45,856 nt of DNA from CAVWDI01 sp046259385 (GTDB lineage Bacteria > Chloroflexota > Anaerolineae > Anaerolineales > UBA4823). How positions within the stretch are numbered: position 1 is the first letter of the stretch; each line of letters opens with the position of its first letter. A program made the position numbers and the translations under genes. Below the pieces are notes generated by a model. The model made no database searches and was not told the DNA's origin. It saw only the letters and a list, made by a program, of their open reading frames with translations. Below are positions 1-8,628 of this stretch, piece by piece. The DNA is taken from positions 1 to 45,856 of the forward strand of contig JBJYWI010000267.1 of NCBI GenBank assembly GCA_046259385.1. Direction: 5' to 3'.

Positions 1-1
1 C

Positions 2-598
2 GTTTCCCTCGGAATAATATATGTACTGAAAATTTCTGTATTCTTTGTACCGGGAATCGAAGGTTATATAAATCTGGGTTACTGGTATGTGCCAATTGCC
101 GCATTCATTATCGTTGCAATGTCAAATGCAGTAAATCTCACTGATGGTCTTGATGGTTTAGCTGGTTTAATTTCCGCAACAGCGTTTGCCGCGTATGCTG
201 GCATCGCCCTCCTTCAGGGTCAGACATTTCTGGCGCAATTTTGTTTTATTCTGGTGGGCGCAATTTTTGGTTTCCTCTGGTTCAATGTCCACCCTGCGTT
301 ATTATTTATGGGGGATACAGGGTCCCTTGCTTTAGGTGCTACCTTAGCCGTAGTTGCGCTGATGACAGGACAATGGATTGTATTGCCCATTATTGCTGTC
401 ATTCCTACAAGCATTGTATTGAGCGTTATTCTGCAGGTAATTTATTTCAAGTGGACAGGAGGACGGCGATTGTTAAAAATGGCGCCACTGCACCATCATT
501 TCGAACTTTCAGGATGGAGTGAAACCCAGGTGGTACAGAGATTCTGGTTGGTTGGTTTATTATTCGCGATGATAGGAGTAGCGCTGACGCTTGTTTGA
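2..598 (+). CDS. mraY: Phospho-N-acetylmuramoyl-pentapeptide-transferase (MraY), 5' end missing
   Basis: MraY moves phospho-MurNAc-pentapeptide from UDP onto undecaprenyl phosphate at the inner face of the membrane, forming lipid I. The reading frame is open from base 2 with no stop, so the gene begins outside the window; about 198 C-terminal residues are present. Visible family motifs are NAVNLTDGLDGLAGL (the Asp-rich substrate and Mg site) and the late motif PLHHHFELSGW followed by RFW, with hydrophobic membrane segments between. A GTG at base 89 is only an internal codon. It is the first gene seen of the dcw cluster and is followed by murD after 53 bases. The family assignment is firm; only the N-terminal part is unknown. 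Confidence 0.95.
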   Translation, partial: VSLGIIYVLKISVFFVPGIEGYINLGYWYVPIAAFIIVAMSNAVNLTDGLDGLAGLISATAFAAYAGIALLQGQTFLAQFCFILVGAIFGFLWFNVHPALLFMGDTGSLALGATLAVVALMTGQWIVLPIIAVIPTSIVLSVILQVIYFKWTGGRRLLKMAPLHHHFELSGWSETQVVQRFWLVGLLFAMIGVALTLV

Positions 599-651
599 CA
601 TACCAGCAACAATATGTATTAGCTTGAATAAATAAAATTGAAAAAAAATAA

Positions 652-2109
652 ATGAGAGATTGGAAGGAGAAAAATGTAGTTATAGTCGGTGCAGCCAGAC
701 AGGGAAAAGCGCTGGCGCGTTATTTTGTTAATAAAAAGGCGAAAGTGATTTTGAATGATCAAAAGACAGAATTAGAGCTTAAAGATGCTCGAAGAGAATT
801 AAATCACCTTTCCGGTGTTGGATATCCAGTAAGGTGGGTTTATGGTGGTCATCCAATGAATTTGCTTGATTCATGCGACGCTCTGTTTATTTCTGGTGGA
901 GTGCCAATATCAATTCCTCTTATCACGGAGGCATTCAGGCAGGGTGTTCCTGTATTAAATGATTCTCAGTTGTTTTTGGAAACAGCGGTGTGTAAGATTA
1001 TTGGTATTACAGGGTCTGCCGGTAAAACAACAACGACCACTCTGGTCGGGAACATACTTGATAGGGCGGTTAAAACAGAGGGAACTGAATTATTTGGTAA
1101 CAAGATCTGGGTGGGAGGGAACATAGGAACGCCGTTGATTGAATTTGTTGATGAAATGGGGAAAGGGGATGTCGCTGTATTGGAATTATCAAGTTTCCAA
1201 TTGGAGATCATGTCAGTTTCTCCGCAGGTTGCAGTTATATTGAATATCTCGCCTGATCATTTGGACCGTCATCAGTCGATGAGTGAATATATAAATGCAA
1301 AAACAAACATTATCCGATTCCAAAGCCCATCCGACATCTCAATTTTTAACCGTGACGATGAACACACAATGTCAATTTCTGGTTCAACCAGAAACAGAGT
1401 TATCACGTTCGGGCTTGCAGAACCCGAATTGAAGTTTGAAGGAACATTTTTAAGAGACAAAGAAGTAATATACCGTGGAAATGTTCACAATAATTACTCG
1501 AAATCTCGCAGAATCCGGTTGGTTGGAGAGGATAATTTTGAGGAAACCTTGCTCAAGGTAAAGGATATTCAAATCAAAGGAATACATAATCTAAGCAATG
1601 TATTAGCTGCAGCTGCGATAACTTATTCTGCCGGGGTTACTGCTGAAATAATCCAAGCAGCTGTGAAGGATTTTAAAGGGGTAGTCCACCGATTAGAATT
1701 CGTGCGTAAATTCAAAGGCGCTATTTGGGTAAATGATTCGATTGCAACAACTCCGAGCAGATCAATCGCCGCAATTCAAGCCTTTGATGAACCAATAATC
1801 CTTCTTGCCGGGGGAAGAGATAAGAATTTAGATTGGAAGGAATTTACTGAATTAATCAAGAAACGGGTAAAACACTTAATTTTGTTTGGAGAGACAGGTG
1901 AAAAATTGTACTCTCAGCTTCACCATTTGGATGAAGATTATTTAATTACAAAATGTGACACTTTGAAAGACGCGGTTTTTCAAGCTTCAGATATCGTGCA
2001 AGAAGGAGATGTAGTATTGCTTTCCCCTGGGGCAACCAGCTTTGATGAGTTTGAAAATTACGAGGAGCGCGGCAAATGGTTCAAAAAATGGGTGGAGGAA
2101 CTTTCATGA
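652..2109 (+). CDS. murD: UDP-N-acetylmuramoyl-L-alanine:D-glutamate ligase (MurD)
   Basis: This cytoplasmic ATP-dependent ligase adds D-glutamate to UDP-MurNAc-L-Ala. The 485-residue protein has the three Mur-ligase domains: an N-terminal Rossmann segment (VGAARQGKALARYF), the ATP P-loop GITGSAGKTTTTT, the central HLDRHQSMSEYINAKTNI, the NDSIATTPSR segment, LLAGGRDKNLD, and the C-terminal LSPGATSFDEFENYEERG. Length is slightly above the usual 440-460. The start ATG follows an in-frame TAA directly, so no earlier start is possible; there is no clear Shine-Dalgarno. Its stop overlaps the preferred ftsW start as ATGA, which suggests translational coupling. Confidence 0.96.
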   Translation: MRDWKEKNVVIVGAARQGKALARYFVNKKAKVILNDQKTELELKDARRELNHLSGVGYPVRWVYGGHPMNLLDSCDALFISGGVPISIPLITEAFRQGVPVLNDSQLFLETAVCKIIGITGSAGKTTTTTLVGNILDRAVKTEGTELFGNKIWVGGNIGTPLIEFVDEMGKGDVAVLELSSFQLEIMSVSPQVAVILNISPDHLDRHQSMSEYINAKTNIIRFQSPSDISIFNRDDEHTMSISGSTRNRVITFGLAEPELKFEGTFLRDKEVIYRGNVHNNYSKSRRIRLVGEDNFEETLLKVKDIQIKGIHNLSNVLAAAAITYSAGVTAEIIQAAVKDFKGVVHRLEFVRKFKGAIWVNDSIATTPSRSIAAIQAFDEPIILLAGGRDKNLDWKEFTELIKKRVKHLILFGETGEKLYSQLHHLDEDYLITKCDTLKDAVFQASDIVQEGDVVLLSPGATSFDEFENYEERGKWFKKWVEELS

Positions 2110-3398
2110 ATTCGCCCGAAATTAATAAAAGTAAAGAGAGCCAAAATCCAGGAAGATTGAATCGCGCTAATTCAGAATCAAGTATTGATCAAGATACCAG
2201 GCGTTACAAGGTTCAATTCAAAATCGATGTCCCTTTGCTGCTAATCGTGATTGCTTTTTTAATCATTGGGCTCGTGATGGTTTATTCCGCAAGTTACGAT
2301 TATTCGAACATATTCTACGGAAGCCCTGGCACAATTTTTTTCAGGCAGCTGGTATGGATGGCGATTGGTTTGGTCACAGCTGTGATTTTAACCTTTTTTG
2401 ATTATCACAGGTGGCGTAAGTACGCAGTGCCTGCAATGGGATTAACAATTTTTGCTTTAATTGCCGTGATTATTGTGAACGAAGTCAGAAATGGTGCAGT
2501 ACGGACACTTTTTGGAGGTTCAATCCAACCTTCAGAACTGGCTAAATTGGTCATCATTATCTACCTGGCTGTATGGTTGTCTGCCAAGCGGGATAAGCTT
2601 GGCAAAATTGGCTTTGGTTTGTTTCCTTTAGCGATGATTCTGGGTTTATTCGGTGGATTAATTATTATCCAACCTGATTTCAGCGCTGTTGCGACAATAT
2701 TTATCCTTGGAGGATTGTTATTCTTCTTAGCTGGTGGTGATTTAAAACAAATTGGAATTCTATTTGCAATAGCTTTAATTATCGGCGGGGTGATTATTCA
2801 ATTATCACCCACTGGAGCGACACGAATTGAATATTTCCTCACTGGTTTAATGGATCCAACCAAGGGTTCATACCATGTCCGGAGGTCGTTGGAAGCCATA
2901 ATAAAAGGCGGATGGTTCGGTGTTGGGATTGGAAAGGCAGAGACAAAATTGACCGGTCTCCCAGTGCCGCCAACTGACAGTATTTTCGCTGTGGTCGGTG
3001 AGGAAACCGGCGTCTTTGGCTCAACCATTGTGGTTATATTGTTCGCTTTATTGTTGTGGCGGGGTTTTGGGATTGCACGCAGCGCTCATGACCAGCTAGG
3101 GATGTTACTCGCTGCGGGGTTGACGCTATGGATATCTCTGGAGGCGTTTATTAATATGGCAGTTATGGTAAATCTAATGCCGTTTGCAGGTAATGCACTT
3201 CCATTTATAAGCGCAGGAGGTTCGAATCTGACAGTTACACTGGCAGCTGTTGGAATTATTTTTAATATCTCTCGTTTGTCAGAATCCAGGAAAGCTGAGG
3301 AAGGAAAATCGATAAATGCGGTTATTGATCTGCGCAGGCGGAACCGGCGGCGGCGTCTATCCGGCTCTCGCCGTTCTGCAGGCAGTGAAAAGGCTTGA
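2106..3398 (+). CDS. ftsW: FtsW, SEDS-family septal peptidoglycan polymerase
   Basis: FtsW is a multi-pass SEDS protein that polymerises lipid II at the septum with a class B penicillin-binding protein. After a charged cytoplasmic tail of about 40 residues the protein is almost wholly hydrophobic, consistent with about ten membrane segments. The family signature near the end reads PFISAGGSNLTVTLAAVGI. I chose ATG 2106, which overlaps the murD stop as ATGA and follows GGAGGAA at 2094-2100. A start at 2076 would lie within murD and lacks such a site. This gives 430 residues. The basic C-terminal tail is encoded in the same bases as the start of murG. FtsW rather than RodA is inferred from its place in the dcw cluster. 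Confidence 0.93.
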   Translation: MNSPEINKSKESQNPGRLNRANSESSIDQDTRRYKVQFKIDVPLLLIVIAFLIIGLVMVYSASYDYSNIFYGSPGTIFFRQLVWMAIGLVTAVILTFFDYHRWRKYAVPAMGLTIFALIAVIIVNEVRNGAVRTLFGGSIQPSELAKLVIIIYLAVWLSAKRDKLGKIGFGLFPLAMILGLFGGLIIIQPDFSAVATIFILGGLLFFLAGGDLKQIGILFAIALIIGGVIIQLSPTGATRIEYFLTGLMDPTKGSYHVRRSLEAIIKGGWFGVGIGKAETKLTGLPVPPTDSIFAVVGEETGVFGSTIVVILFALLLWRGFGIARSAHDQLGMLLAAGLTLWISLEAFINMAVMVNLMPFAGNALPFISAGGSNLTVTLAAVGIIFNISRLSESRKAEEGKSINAVIDLRRRNRRRRLSGSRRSAGSEKA

Positions 3399-4494
3399 AT
3401 CCGGTGGCATTGGTGTTAATCACCGGAGAAAGGAATTTTCACGTGTTGTGGATATAAAAAACCATGATGTTCTTTGGGTAGGAAGTGAAACCGGAATGGA
3501 AAGAGATCTGGTAGAAAGGATTGGTTTACCCTATTCATCAATTACAGCAGCAGGGATTCATGGTGTTGAATTTAATGCTCTGCCAGGGAATGTGAGAAAA
3601 CTGGTGAAGGGATATTTTCAATCTAAGAGAATCCTCGAGCAGTATAGACCTGATGTACTGTTCTTTACTGGGGGGTATATCGCTGTTCCGATGGCTATGG
3701 CAGGTTCGGGATATCCTTCGCTACTGTTCGTTCCTGACATCGAACCTGGACTTGCGTCAAAGATGGTTACTCGCTTCGCCAAACAGATTGATCTCACTGC
3801 AGAAGAATCAAAATCGTACTATAAGAAAGAAGAAATCCTTGCAGTTACAGGTTATCCAACCAGGATGGATTTAATTTCTTGGGATAAAGATACAGCTTAC
3901 ACGGCTCTGGGATTGAGTCCAGAATTAAAAACCTTACTGGTTCTGGGCGGCTCAAAGGGGGCTCAATCAATAAATACGGCTTTATTGGAAATATTACCAG
4001 ATTTGTTGATTAGTATGCAGGTAGTGCATATAAGTGGGCAATTCGATTGGGAGAATGTGAAGAGAGCTAGCAGGATGTTGAAGGAAGCTCACGCCAAAGC
4101 AGATCGTTACCATCCATTCAAATACCTGCATGAAGAAATTGGCGCCGCATTCACTGTTGCAGACCTGGTTGTATCTCGGGCAGGGGCATCAATCCTAGGC
4201 GAATACCCTCTCTTTGGGCTTCCTGCAATCATTGTGCCATATCCACACGCCTGGAGATACCAGATTGTAAATGCGGAATATCTCGCAAATAAAGGCGCGG
4301 CAGTAATTATTAAAGATGAGGAATTAACTGATCAACTGCTTTCCCAGATCCTTCTCCTCGTGTCCGATGACCAGTTGAGAAAAAGAATGAGCAGAATTAT
4401 GCGTGAATTGGTGAAGATCGATGCTGCAGACAATATTGCCCAGCATTTGATTTCTCTAGCATCTATGAATAAAGGGAAAACCACAAATGATTAG
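3316..4494 (+). CDS. murG: MurG, lipid I to lipid II N-acetylglucosaminyltransferase
   Basis: MurG adds GlcNAc from UDP-GlcNAc to lipid I on the cytoplasmic face of the membrane. The 392-residue GT-B protein shows the N-terminal loop GGTGGGVYPALAV, a second glycine loop LGGSKGAQSIN, and the nucleotide-binding SRAGASILGEYPLFGLPA followed by PYPHAWRYQIVNAEYL. The start ATG follows GAGGAAGG at 3297-3304 and the glycine loop begins only eight codons in, so the 83-base overlap with ftsW in another frame is real. The His that normally ends the GGTGGH loop is Gly13 here. A short insertion around residues 28-45 lengthens the first domain. The gene overlaps the next one by 8 bases. Confidence 0.95.
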   Translation: MRLLICAGGTGGGVYPALAVLQAVKRLESGGIGVNHRRKEFSRVVDIKNHDVLWVGSETGMERDLVERIGLPYSSITAAGIHGVEFNALPGNVRKLVKGYFQSKRILEQYRPDVLFFTGGYIAVPMAMAGSGYPSLLFVPDIEPGLASKMVTRFAKQIDLTAEESKSYYKKEEILAVTGYPTRMDLISWDKDTAYTALGLSPELKTLLVLGGSKGAQSINTALLEILPDLLISMQVVHISGQFDWENVKRASRMLKEAHAKADRYHPFKYLHEEIGAAFTVADLVVSRAGASILGEYPLFGLPAIIVPYPHAWRYQIVNAEYLANKGAAVIIKDEELTDQLLSQILLLVSDDQLRKRMSRIMRELVKIDAADNIAQHLISLASMNKGKTTND

Positions 4495-5023
4495 TCTGGT
4501 TGTGGCATTTTATATATTTGTGGCTTTAGGTGCAGTTATTGGATCAATGCGGGGCTGGGGAAAAGAGGTTCTGGTCAGCTTCAGTGTTGTTCTGGCTTTG
4601 GGATTTATCGCTGTTTTTGAGGATCTTTTCCCTTATACAGCTGATCTATTCCAGACTGGTTCAATAAATCAATTCTGGGTAAGGACAGGCATCCTTTTGA
4701 GCATGGTGTTTTTTGGATATCAATCACCGAAACTTTCCCAATTTGCGAGATACAACGATAAGCGGGACAGAGTACAAGACTTTATTCTGGGTTTGCTGTT
4801 TGGAGCTTTGAACGGTTATTTGATCTTTGGAACCCTATGGTACTTCATGGACGAGGCTGGATATCCATTCTCTCCTGCAATCAGTTCTCCGGACACCCTG
4901 CCTTCCTATGTTGACGCGGCGAACCGTTTGCTGAATTCATTTGCACCGGCGATTTTGAGCGGATATTGGGTTTATGTTGCAGTGGTAGTGTCATTTATTT
5001 TTGTACTTGTTGTTTTGATCTAG
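4487..5023 (+). CDS. CvpA-like integral membrane protein in the dcw cluster
   Basis: This is a 178-residue membrane protein with about four hydrophobic segments (roughly residues 1-20, 27-45, 65-78 plus 100-120, and 155-178). The early GSMRGWGKEVLVSFS and the later FILGLLFGALNGYLIFG resemble the CvpA family pattern of RGxxKEv and a Gly-rich helix, but similarity is weak and CvpA membership is only probable. Its ATG lies inside the end of murG with an AAAGGGAAA element upstream, so it is co-translated with the wall genes. A role in envelope biogenesis is inferred from position only. Confidence 0.7.
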   Translation: MISLVVAFYIFVALGAVIGSMRGWGKEVLVSFSVVLALGFIAVFEDLFPYTADLFQTGSINQFWVRTGILLSMVFFGYQSPKLSQFARYNDKRDRVQDFILGLLFGALNGYLIFGTLWYFMDEAGYPFSPAISSPDTLPSYVDAANRLLNSFAPAILSGYWVYVAVVVSFIFVLVVLI

Positions 5024-5058
5024 GTGTTTAAATTAATCGGATTGATTATTTTCTTAGG

Positions 5059-7452
5059 ATGAAGAAAAAGGTTCATTTTATTGGCATAGGTGGTACAGGA
5101 CTATCTGCGATAGCGAGAGTCTTACTTGAACGCGGATATGAAGTCAGTGGGTCAGATAAAAATTTCTCAAAAAACATTGTTAATCTGGAAAGAGCTGGAG
5201 CAAAAGTCTATCTCAATCACGATCCCGGGAATCTGGAAGAACCCAATCTGGTTATCAGATCCTCAGCAATATCTGATGAGAATGTTGAAGTTCAGGCTGC
5301 GCTCCGACTCGGGATACCAGTCCAAAAAAGAGCTGAATTTCTGCCCGAGTTAATTGGAAATAAAAAATGTATTGCAATAGCAGGTACACATGGAAAAACA
5401 ACAGTTACATCCATGATTGCCTGGGTATTAATTACACTGGGTTTAGATCCGTCTTACATACTGGGCAGCATGTCGATCAACCTTGGAAATAACGCTCATG
5501 AGGGGGAAGGTGAATTTTTTGTTATCGAAGCGGATGAATACGACAATATGTTTCTTGGATTACATCCATACCTTGCTATTGTTACAAATATTGAACATGA
5601 CCATCCCGATTGTTTTCCTACTTATGAAGAGTTTTTTACCGCATTTCTAGATTTTTCGAATCATGTAATAAAAAGTGGAACAATGATTGTTTGCGGGAAC
5701 GACAAAGGTGCGGTGAGATTGCTCCGTGAAACTTCTGGACCTGATAAAAAATTTTTGTATGCAATTCGGGATGAAAATTCCTCAGTTGTCGAATTTGTAG
5801 CTTCAAAGGGTGTACGATTTCAAGCCGATCATTTGGCTGTAAATGAGTCAGGATTTTTTGAATTTATTTTTCTGGATAAAGAAGATAGAACTCAGGTTGA
5901 TGTATCCCTGCAAATACCTGGGATACACAATGTGGTGAATGCCTGTGCTGCATTAGCAGTGTGTAAATTAATCGGGTTACCAATCAGTGAAGCAGTCAAT
6001 GCTATCCAAGAATTTAAGGGAACTGAACGCAGATTCGAAATACGCGGCCAAAAGGATGAAGTCACATATATAGACGATTATGCTCACCATCCTACAGAAA
6101 TCAAAGCTACGCTTTCTGCAGCCAGAAATTTGTATCCAAATGGTCGAATCTGGGCGGTATGGCAACCGCATACATATTCCCGAACACGCAAATTGTTAAC
6201 TGAATTCAGTAATGCGTTTGATTTGGCGGATTGTGTTCTTATTTTGGAAATTTACCCCGCCAGGGAAAAGGCTCCTGAAAATGGTTTCAACGTAAAAAAT
6301 GTACTCCAGGTTATGACTGAGGGCAAAGAAACAAAAAGACAGAATGTCCGATTTGCTGAAGATATTGAAAAGTCTGTAAAACAATTGAAGGAGAAAACCC
6401 AGCCGGGTGATGTTGTTATTGTTCTCTCGGCAGGTGATGCGAATCTGATCATTGAAAAGATATTGAATTTGAATTCAAATTCAGAAAGAGATCATTCTCA
6501 GGATCAGCTGATTCAGGTATTTGACGATAGATACAAGCGAAATATTAAGTTGGAAAAATTCACATCATCAAGAATTGGCGGGTATGCCGATGCGGTAATT
6601 GAAATAACTTCGATGGAAGAACTCTCCCAAGCTGCGATTTACTTTTGGAACAGGCAGATTCCATTTCGGGTATTAGGCAGCGGTTCGAATGTATTGGTTA
6701 GCGATAGTGGTTACCGTGGGGCAATTCTGTTGAACAAAGCTAAACAATTTTATTTTAAAGAAGATGCGGATCCCCCAATCGTTTGGGCTGAATCAGGCGC
6801 GAGCATTGGTGTAATTTCTCGCCAGGCATCCAGGAGGGGGTTGAGCGGACTGGAGTGGGCAGTGGGAATTCCCGGTACGGTTGGTGGAGCGGTATTTGGA
6901 AATGCTGGAGCGCACGGCGAGGATATCTCTGGTGTGCTACAGATGGCAGAAATCTTGCACCTCAAATCCCACAACAATTTCTTACAATCATCCCGTGAAA
7001 ATTGGGCTCCAGAGCATTTTGAATTCTCCTACCGGAGCAGTTTAATCAAAAGAAATCCGGGTGAATATATTGTCCTTGCCTGTGCTCTAGCGTTGAAGCA
7101 AAGCGATCCTGCTTCAGTTCAGGAACGGGTAGGCCGCTTCGCAGATTATCGTCGAAGGACGCAACCCCCAGGAGCGAGCATGGGTTCAATGTTCAAAAAT
7201 CCTCACGGGGATTATGCAGGACGCTTGATTGATGCTGCGGGATTGAAAGGTACAAGAATAGGTGGTGCGGAGATTAGTCAAACGCATGCAAATTTTTTCA
7301 TTAACCTCGGAGATGCAACTGCTGAGGATGTCCTGGGATTGATCGAATTAGCTCGGAGCAGTGTTTTTGAGGAATTTAATATTGAGCTTGATTTGGAAAT
7401 TGAGCTTATTGGCAGTTTTAACCAACCAGGATTGGATAGGCCCGCAGCTTAA
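5059..7452 (+). CDS. murC-murB: Fused UDP-N-acetylmuramate:L-alanine ligase / UDP-N-acetylenolpyruvoylglucosamine reductase (MurC-MurB)
   Basis: This 797-residue protein joins two cytoplasmic enzymes. Residues 1 to about 467 are MurC: FIGIGGTGLSAIARVL, the ATP loop IAGTHGKTTVTSM, TNIEHDHPDCF and DDYAHHPTEIKATL. A short polar linker (about 468-485) leads to MurB, an FAD enzyme that reduces enolpyruvyl-UDP-GlcNAc with NADPH: LGSGSNVLVSD, GLEWAVGIPGTVGGAVFGN, FSYRSS, the catalytic-Ser motif GSMFKNP, and the C-terminal LEIELIG carrying the expected acid. MurB makes the UDP-MurNAc that MurC consumes, although MurC comes first in the chain. No stop or frameshift is seen at the joint. The start ATG has only a weak ribosome site; an in-frame TAA lies 30 bases upstream and no other usual start codon intervenes. 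Confidence 0.95.
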   Translation: MKKKVHFIGIGGTGLSAIARVLLERGYEVSGSDKNFSKNIVNLERAGAKVYLNHDPGNLEEPNLVIRSSAISDENVEVQAALRLGIPVQKRAEFLPELIGNKKCIAIAGTHGKTTVTSMIAWVLITLGLDPSYILGSMSINLGNNAHEGEGEFFVIEADEYDNMFLGLHPYLAIVTNIEHDHPDCFPTYEEFFTAFLDFSNHVIKSGTMIVCGNDKGAVRLLRETSGPDKKFLYAIRDENSSVVEFVASKGVRFQADHLAVNESGFFEFIFLDKEDRTQVDVSLQIPGIHNVVNACAALAVCKLIGLPISEAVNAIQEFKGTERRFEIRGQKDEVTYIDDYAHHPTEIKATLSAARNLYPNGRIWAVWQPHTYSRTRKLLTEFSNAFDLADCVLILEIYPAREKAPENGFNVKNVLQVMTEGKETKRQNVRFAEDIEKSVKQLKEKTQPGDVVIVLSAGDANLIIEKILNLNSNSERDHSQDQLIQVFDDRYKRNIKLEKFTSSRIGGYADAVIEITSMEELSQAAIYFWNRQIPFRVLGSGSNVLVSDSGYRGAILLNKAKQFYFKEDADPPIVWAESGASIGVISRQASRRGLSGLEWAVGIPGTVGGAVFGNAGAHGEDISGVLQMAEILHLKSHNNFLQSSRENWAPEHFEFSYRSSLIKRNPGEYIVLACALALKQSDPASVQERVGRFADYRRRTQPPGASMGSMFKNPHGDYAGRLIDAAGLKGTRIGGAEISQTHANFFINLGDATAEDVLGLIELARSSVFEEFNIELDLEIELIGSFNQPGLDRPAA

Positions 7453-7485
7453 ATGCATATGCAGAAAAATTTGTAAATAAACAAT

Positions 7486-8628
7486 ATGACAGTTAGTGAA
7501 AAGATCCAGCTTGGCATAATATTTGGAGGTCGATCGGGTGAACATGAGGTGTCGCTTATGTCTGCCCGGTCGGTTTTAGATGCACTGGATCCTGAAAAAT
7601 ATTCTGTGACGCAGGTCGGGATTACTCATCAAGGTTGCTGGGTTGTTGGCGAAAATGTACTCGATGTGATGGAAACAGGAGAAACGAGACAACTTAATCT
7701 GGCGACCATGTTACCCGACCCAACTCGTAACGATTTGTTTGAAATGAATGTAAATCAAGACGGAATAAGTTTGTCCGAATTAAGCAAGTTTGATGTAGTC
7801 TTTCCGGTATTGCATGGGACATTTGGCGAGGATGGAACACTGCAGGGTTTACTGGAACTTGCGGAGGTGCCTTATATCGGTGCCGGTGTTTTAGGATCAT
7901 CACTAGGAATGGATAAAGGTGTATTTAAAGATGTTATGCGTGCTAATAATATACCGGTACTGGACTCAATGGTAGTTACAAGAAGGCAAATCGAAACTGA
8001 CCATAGTTCAATTTTAGAAGCAGCTGCCAGGCTGGCGGATTTCCCTGTGTTTGTTAAACCGGCAAATTTAGGTTCTTCAGTTGGAATAACAAAATGCTGG
8101 TCAAAATCAGATTTGTATGAAGGATTGCTAGAGGCTGCTTCATATGATCGTAGAGTAGTAATTGAAAAGGGTATTGAGGCACGAGAGATAGAAATTAGCG
8201 TATTGGGGAACGAACAGCCAGCTGCATCAGTTCCAGGCGAGGTTATTCCCAGCCGTGAGTTTTATTCTTATGAGGCGAAATATATTGATAACGCTTCAGA
8301 ATTGATTATTCCAGCGCCATTGCCCCAACATGTCAAGACATTGATAACCGAATTAGCGATTAAAGCATATAAAGCGATTGACTGCGCTGGGATGGCGAGA
8401 GTTGATTTTCTGATTGATAAAAATATTGATCAATCAAGGATGGAAAACGGCGTTTACTTGAACGAATTAAATACCATCCCTGGTTTTACAAAGATAAGTA
8501 TGTATCCTAAGTTATGGGAAGCAAGTGAGCTACCCTATTCGGAACTTCTGGACAGATTGGTTGAGCTTGCACTGGAAAGAAAGTCGGAGAGGGATGGAAT
8601 CACACGGGAATACAGAGGAGAAAAATGA
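7486..8628 (+). CDS. ddl: D-alanine:D-alanine ligase (Ddl)
   Basis: Ddl is an ATP-grasp enzyme that makes D-Ala-D-Ala for the wall pentapeptide. The 380 residues show GGRSGEHEVSLMSAR at the N terminus, LHGTFGEDGTLQGLLEL, MDKGVFKDVM, FVKPANLGSSVGITK, and the late NELNTIPGFT metal and substrate segment. The omega-loop reads REFYSYEAKY; a Tyr here, not Phe, is typical of true D-Ala-D-Ala ligases and argues against a D-lactate (vancomycin-resistance) type. The start lies 33 bases after murC-murB, without a clear ribosome site. The stop overlaps the ftsQ start as ATGA. Confidence 0.95.
   Translation: MTVSEKIQLGIIFGGRSGEHEVSLMSARSVLDALDPEKYSVTQVGITHQGCWVVGENVLDVMETGETRQLNLATMLPDPTRNDLFEMNVNQDGISLSELSKFDVVFPVLHGTFGEDGTLQGLLELAEVPYIGAGVLGSSLGMDKGVFKDVMRANNIPVLDSMVVTRRQIETDHSSILEAAARLADFPVFVKPANLGSSVGITKCWSKSDLYEGLLEAASYDRRVVIEKGIEAREIEISVLGNEQPAASVPGEVIPSREFYSYEAKYIDNASELIIPAPLPQHVKTLITELAIKAYKAIDCAGMARVDFLIDKNIDQSRMENGVYLNELNTIPGFTKISMYPKLWEASELPYSELLDRLVELALERKSERDGITREYRGEK

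Noticed and set aside
7486..8628. Vancomycin-resistance (D-Ala-D-Lac) type ligase
   Set aside because: The omega-loop carries Tyr (EFYSYEAKY) as in D-Ala-D-Ala ligases, and the gene lies in the core wall cluster.
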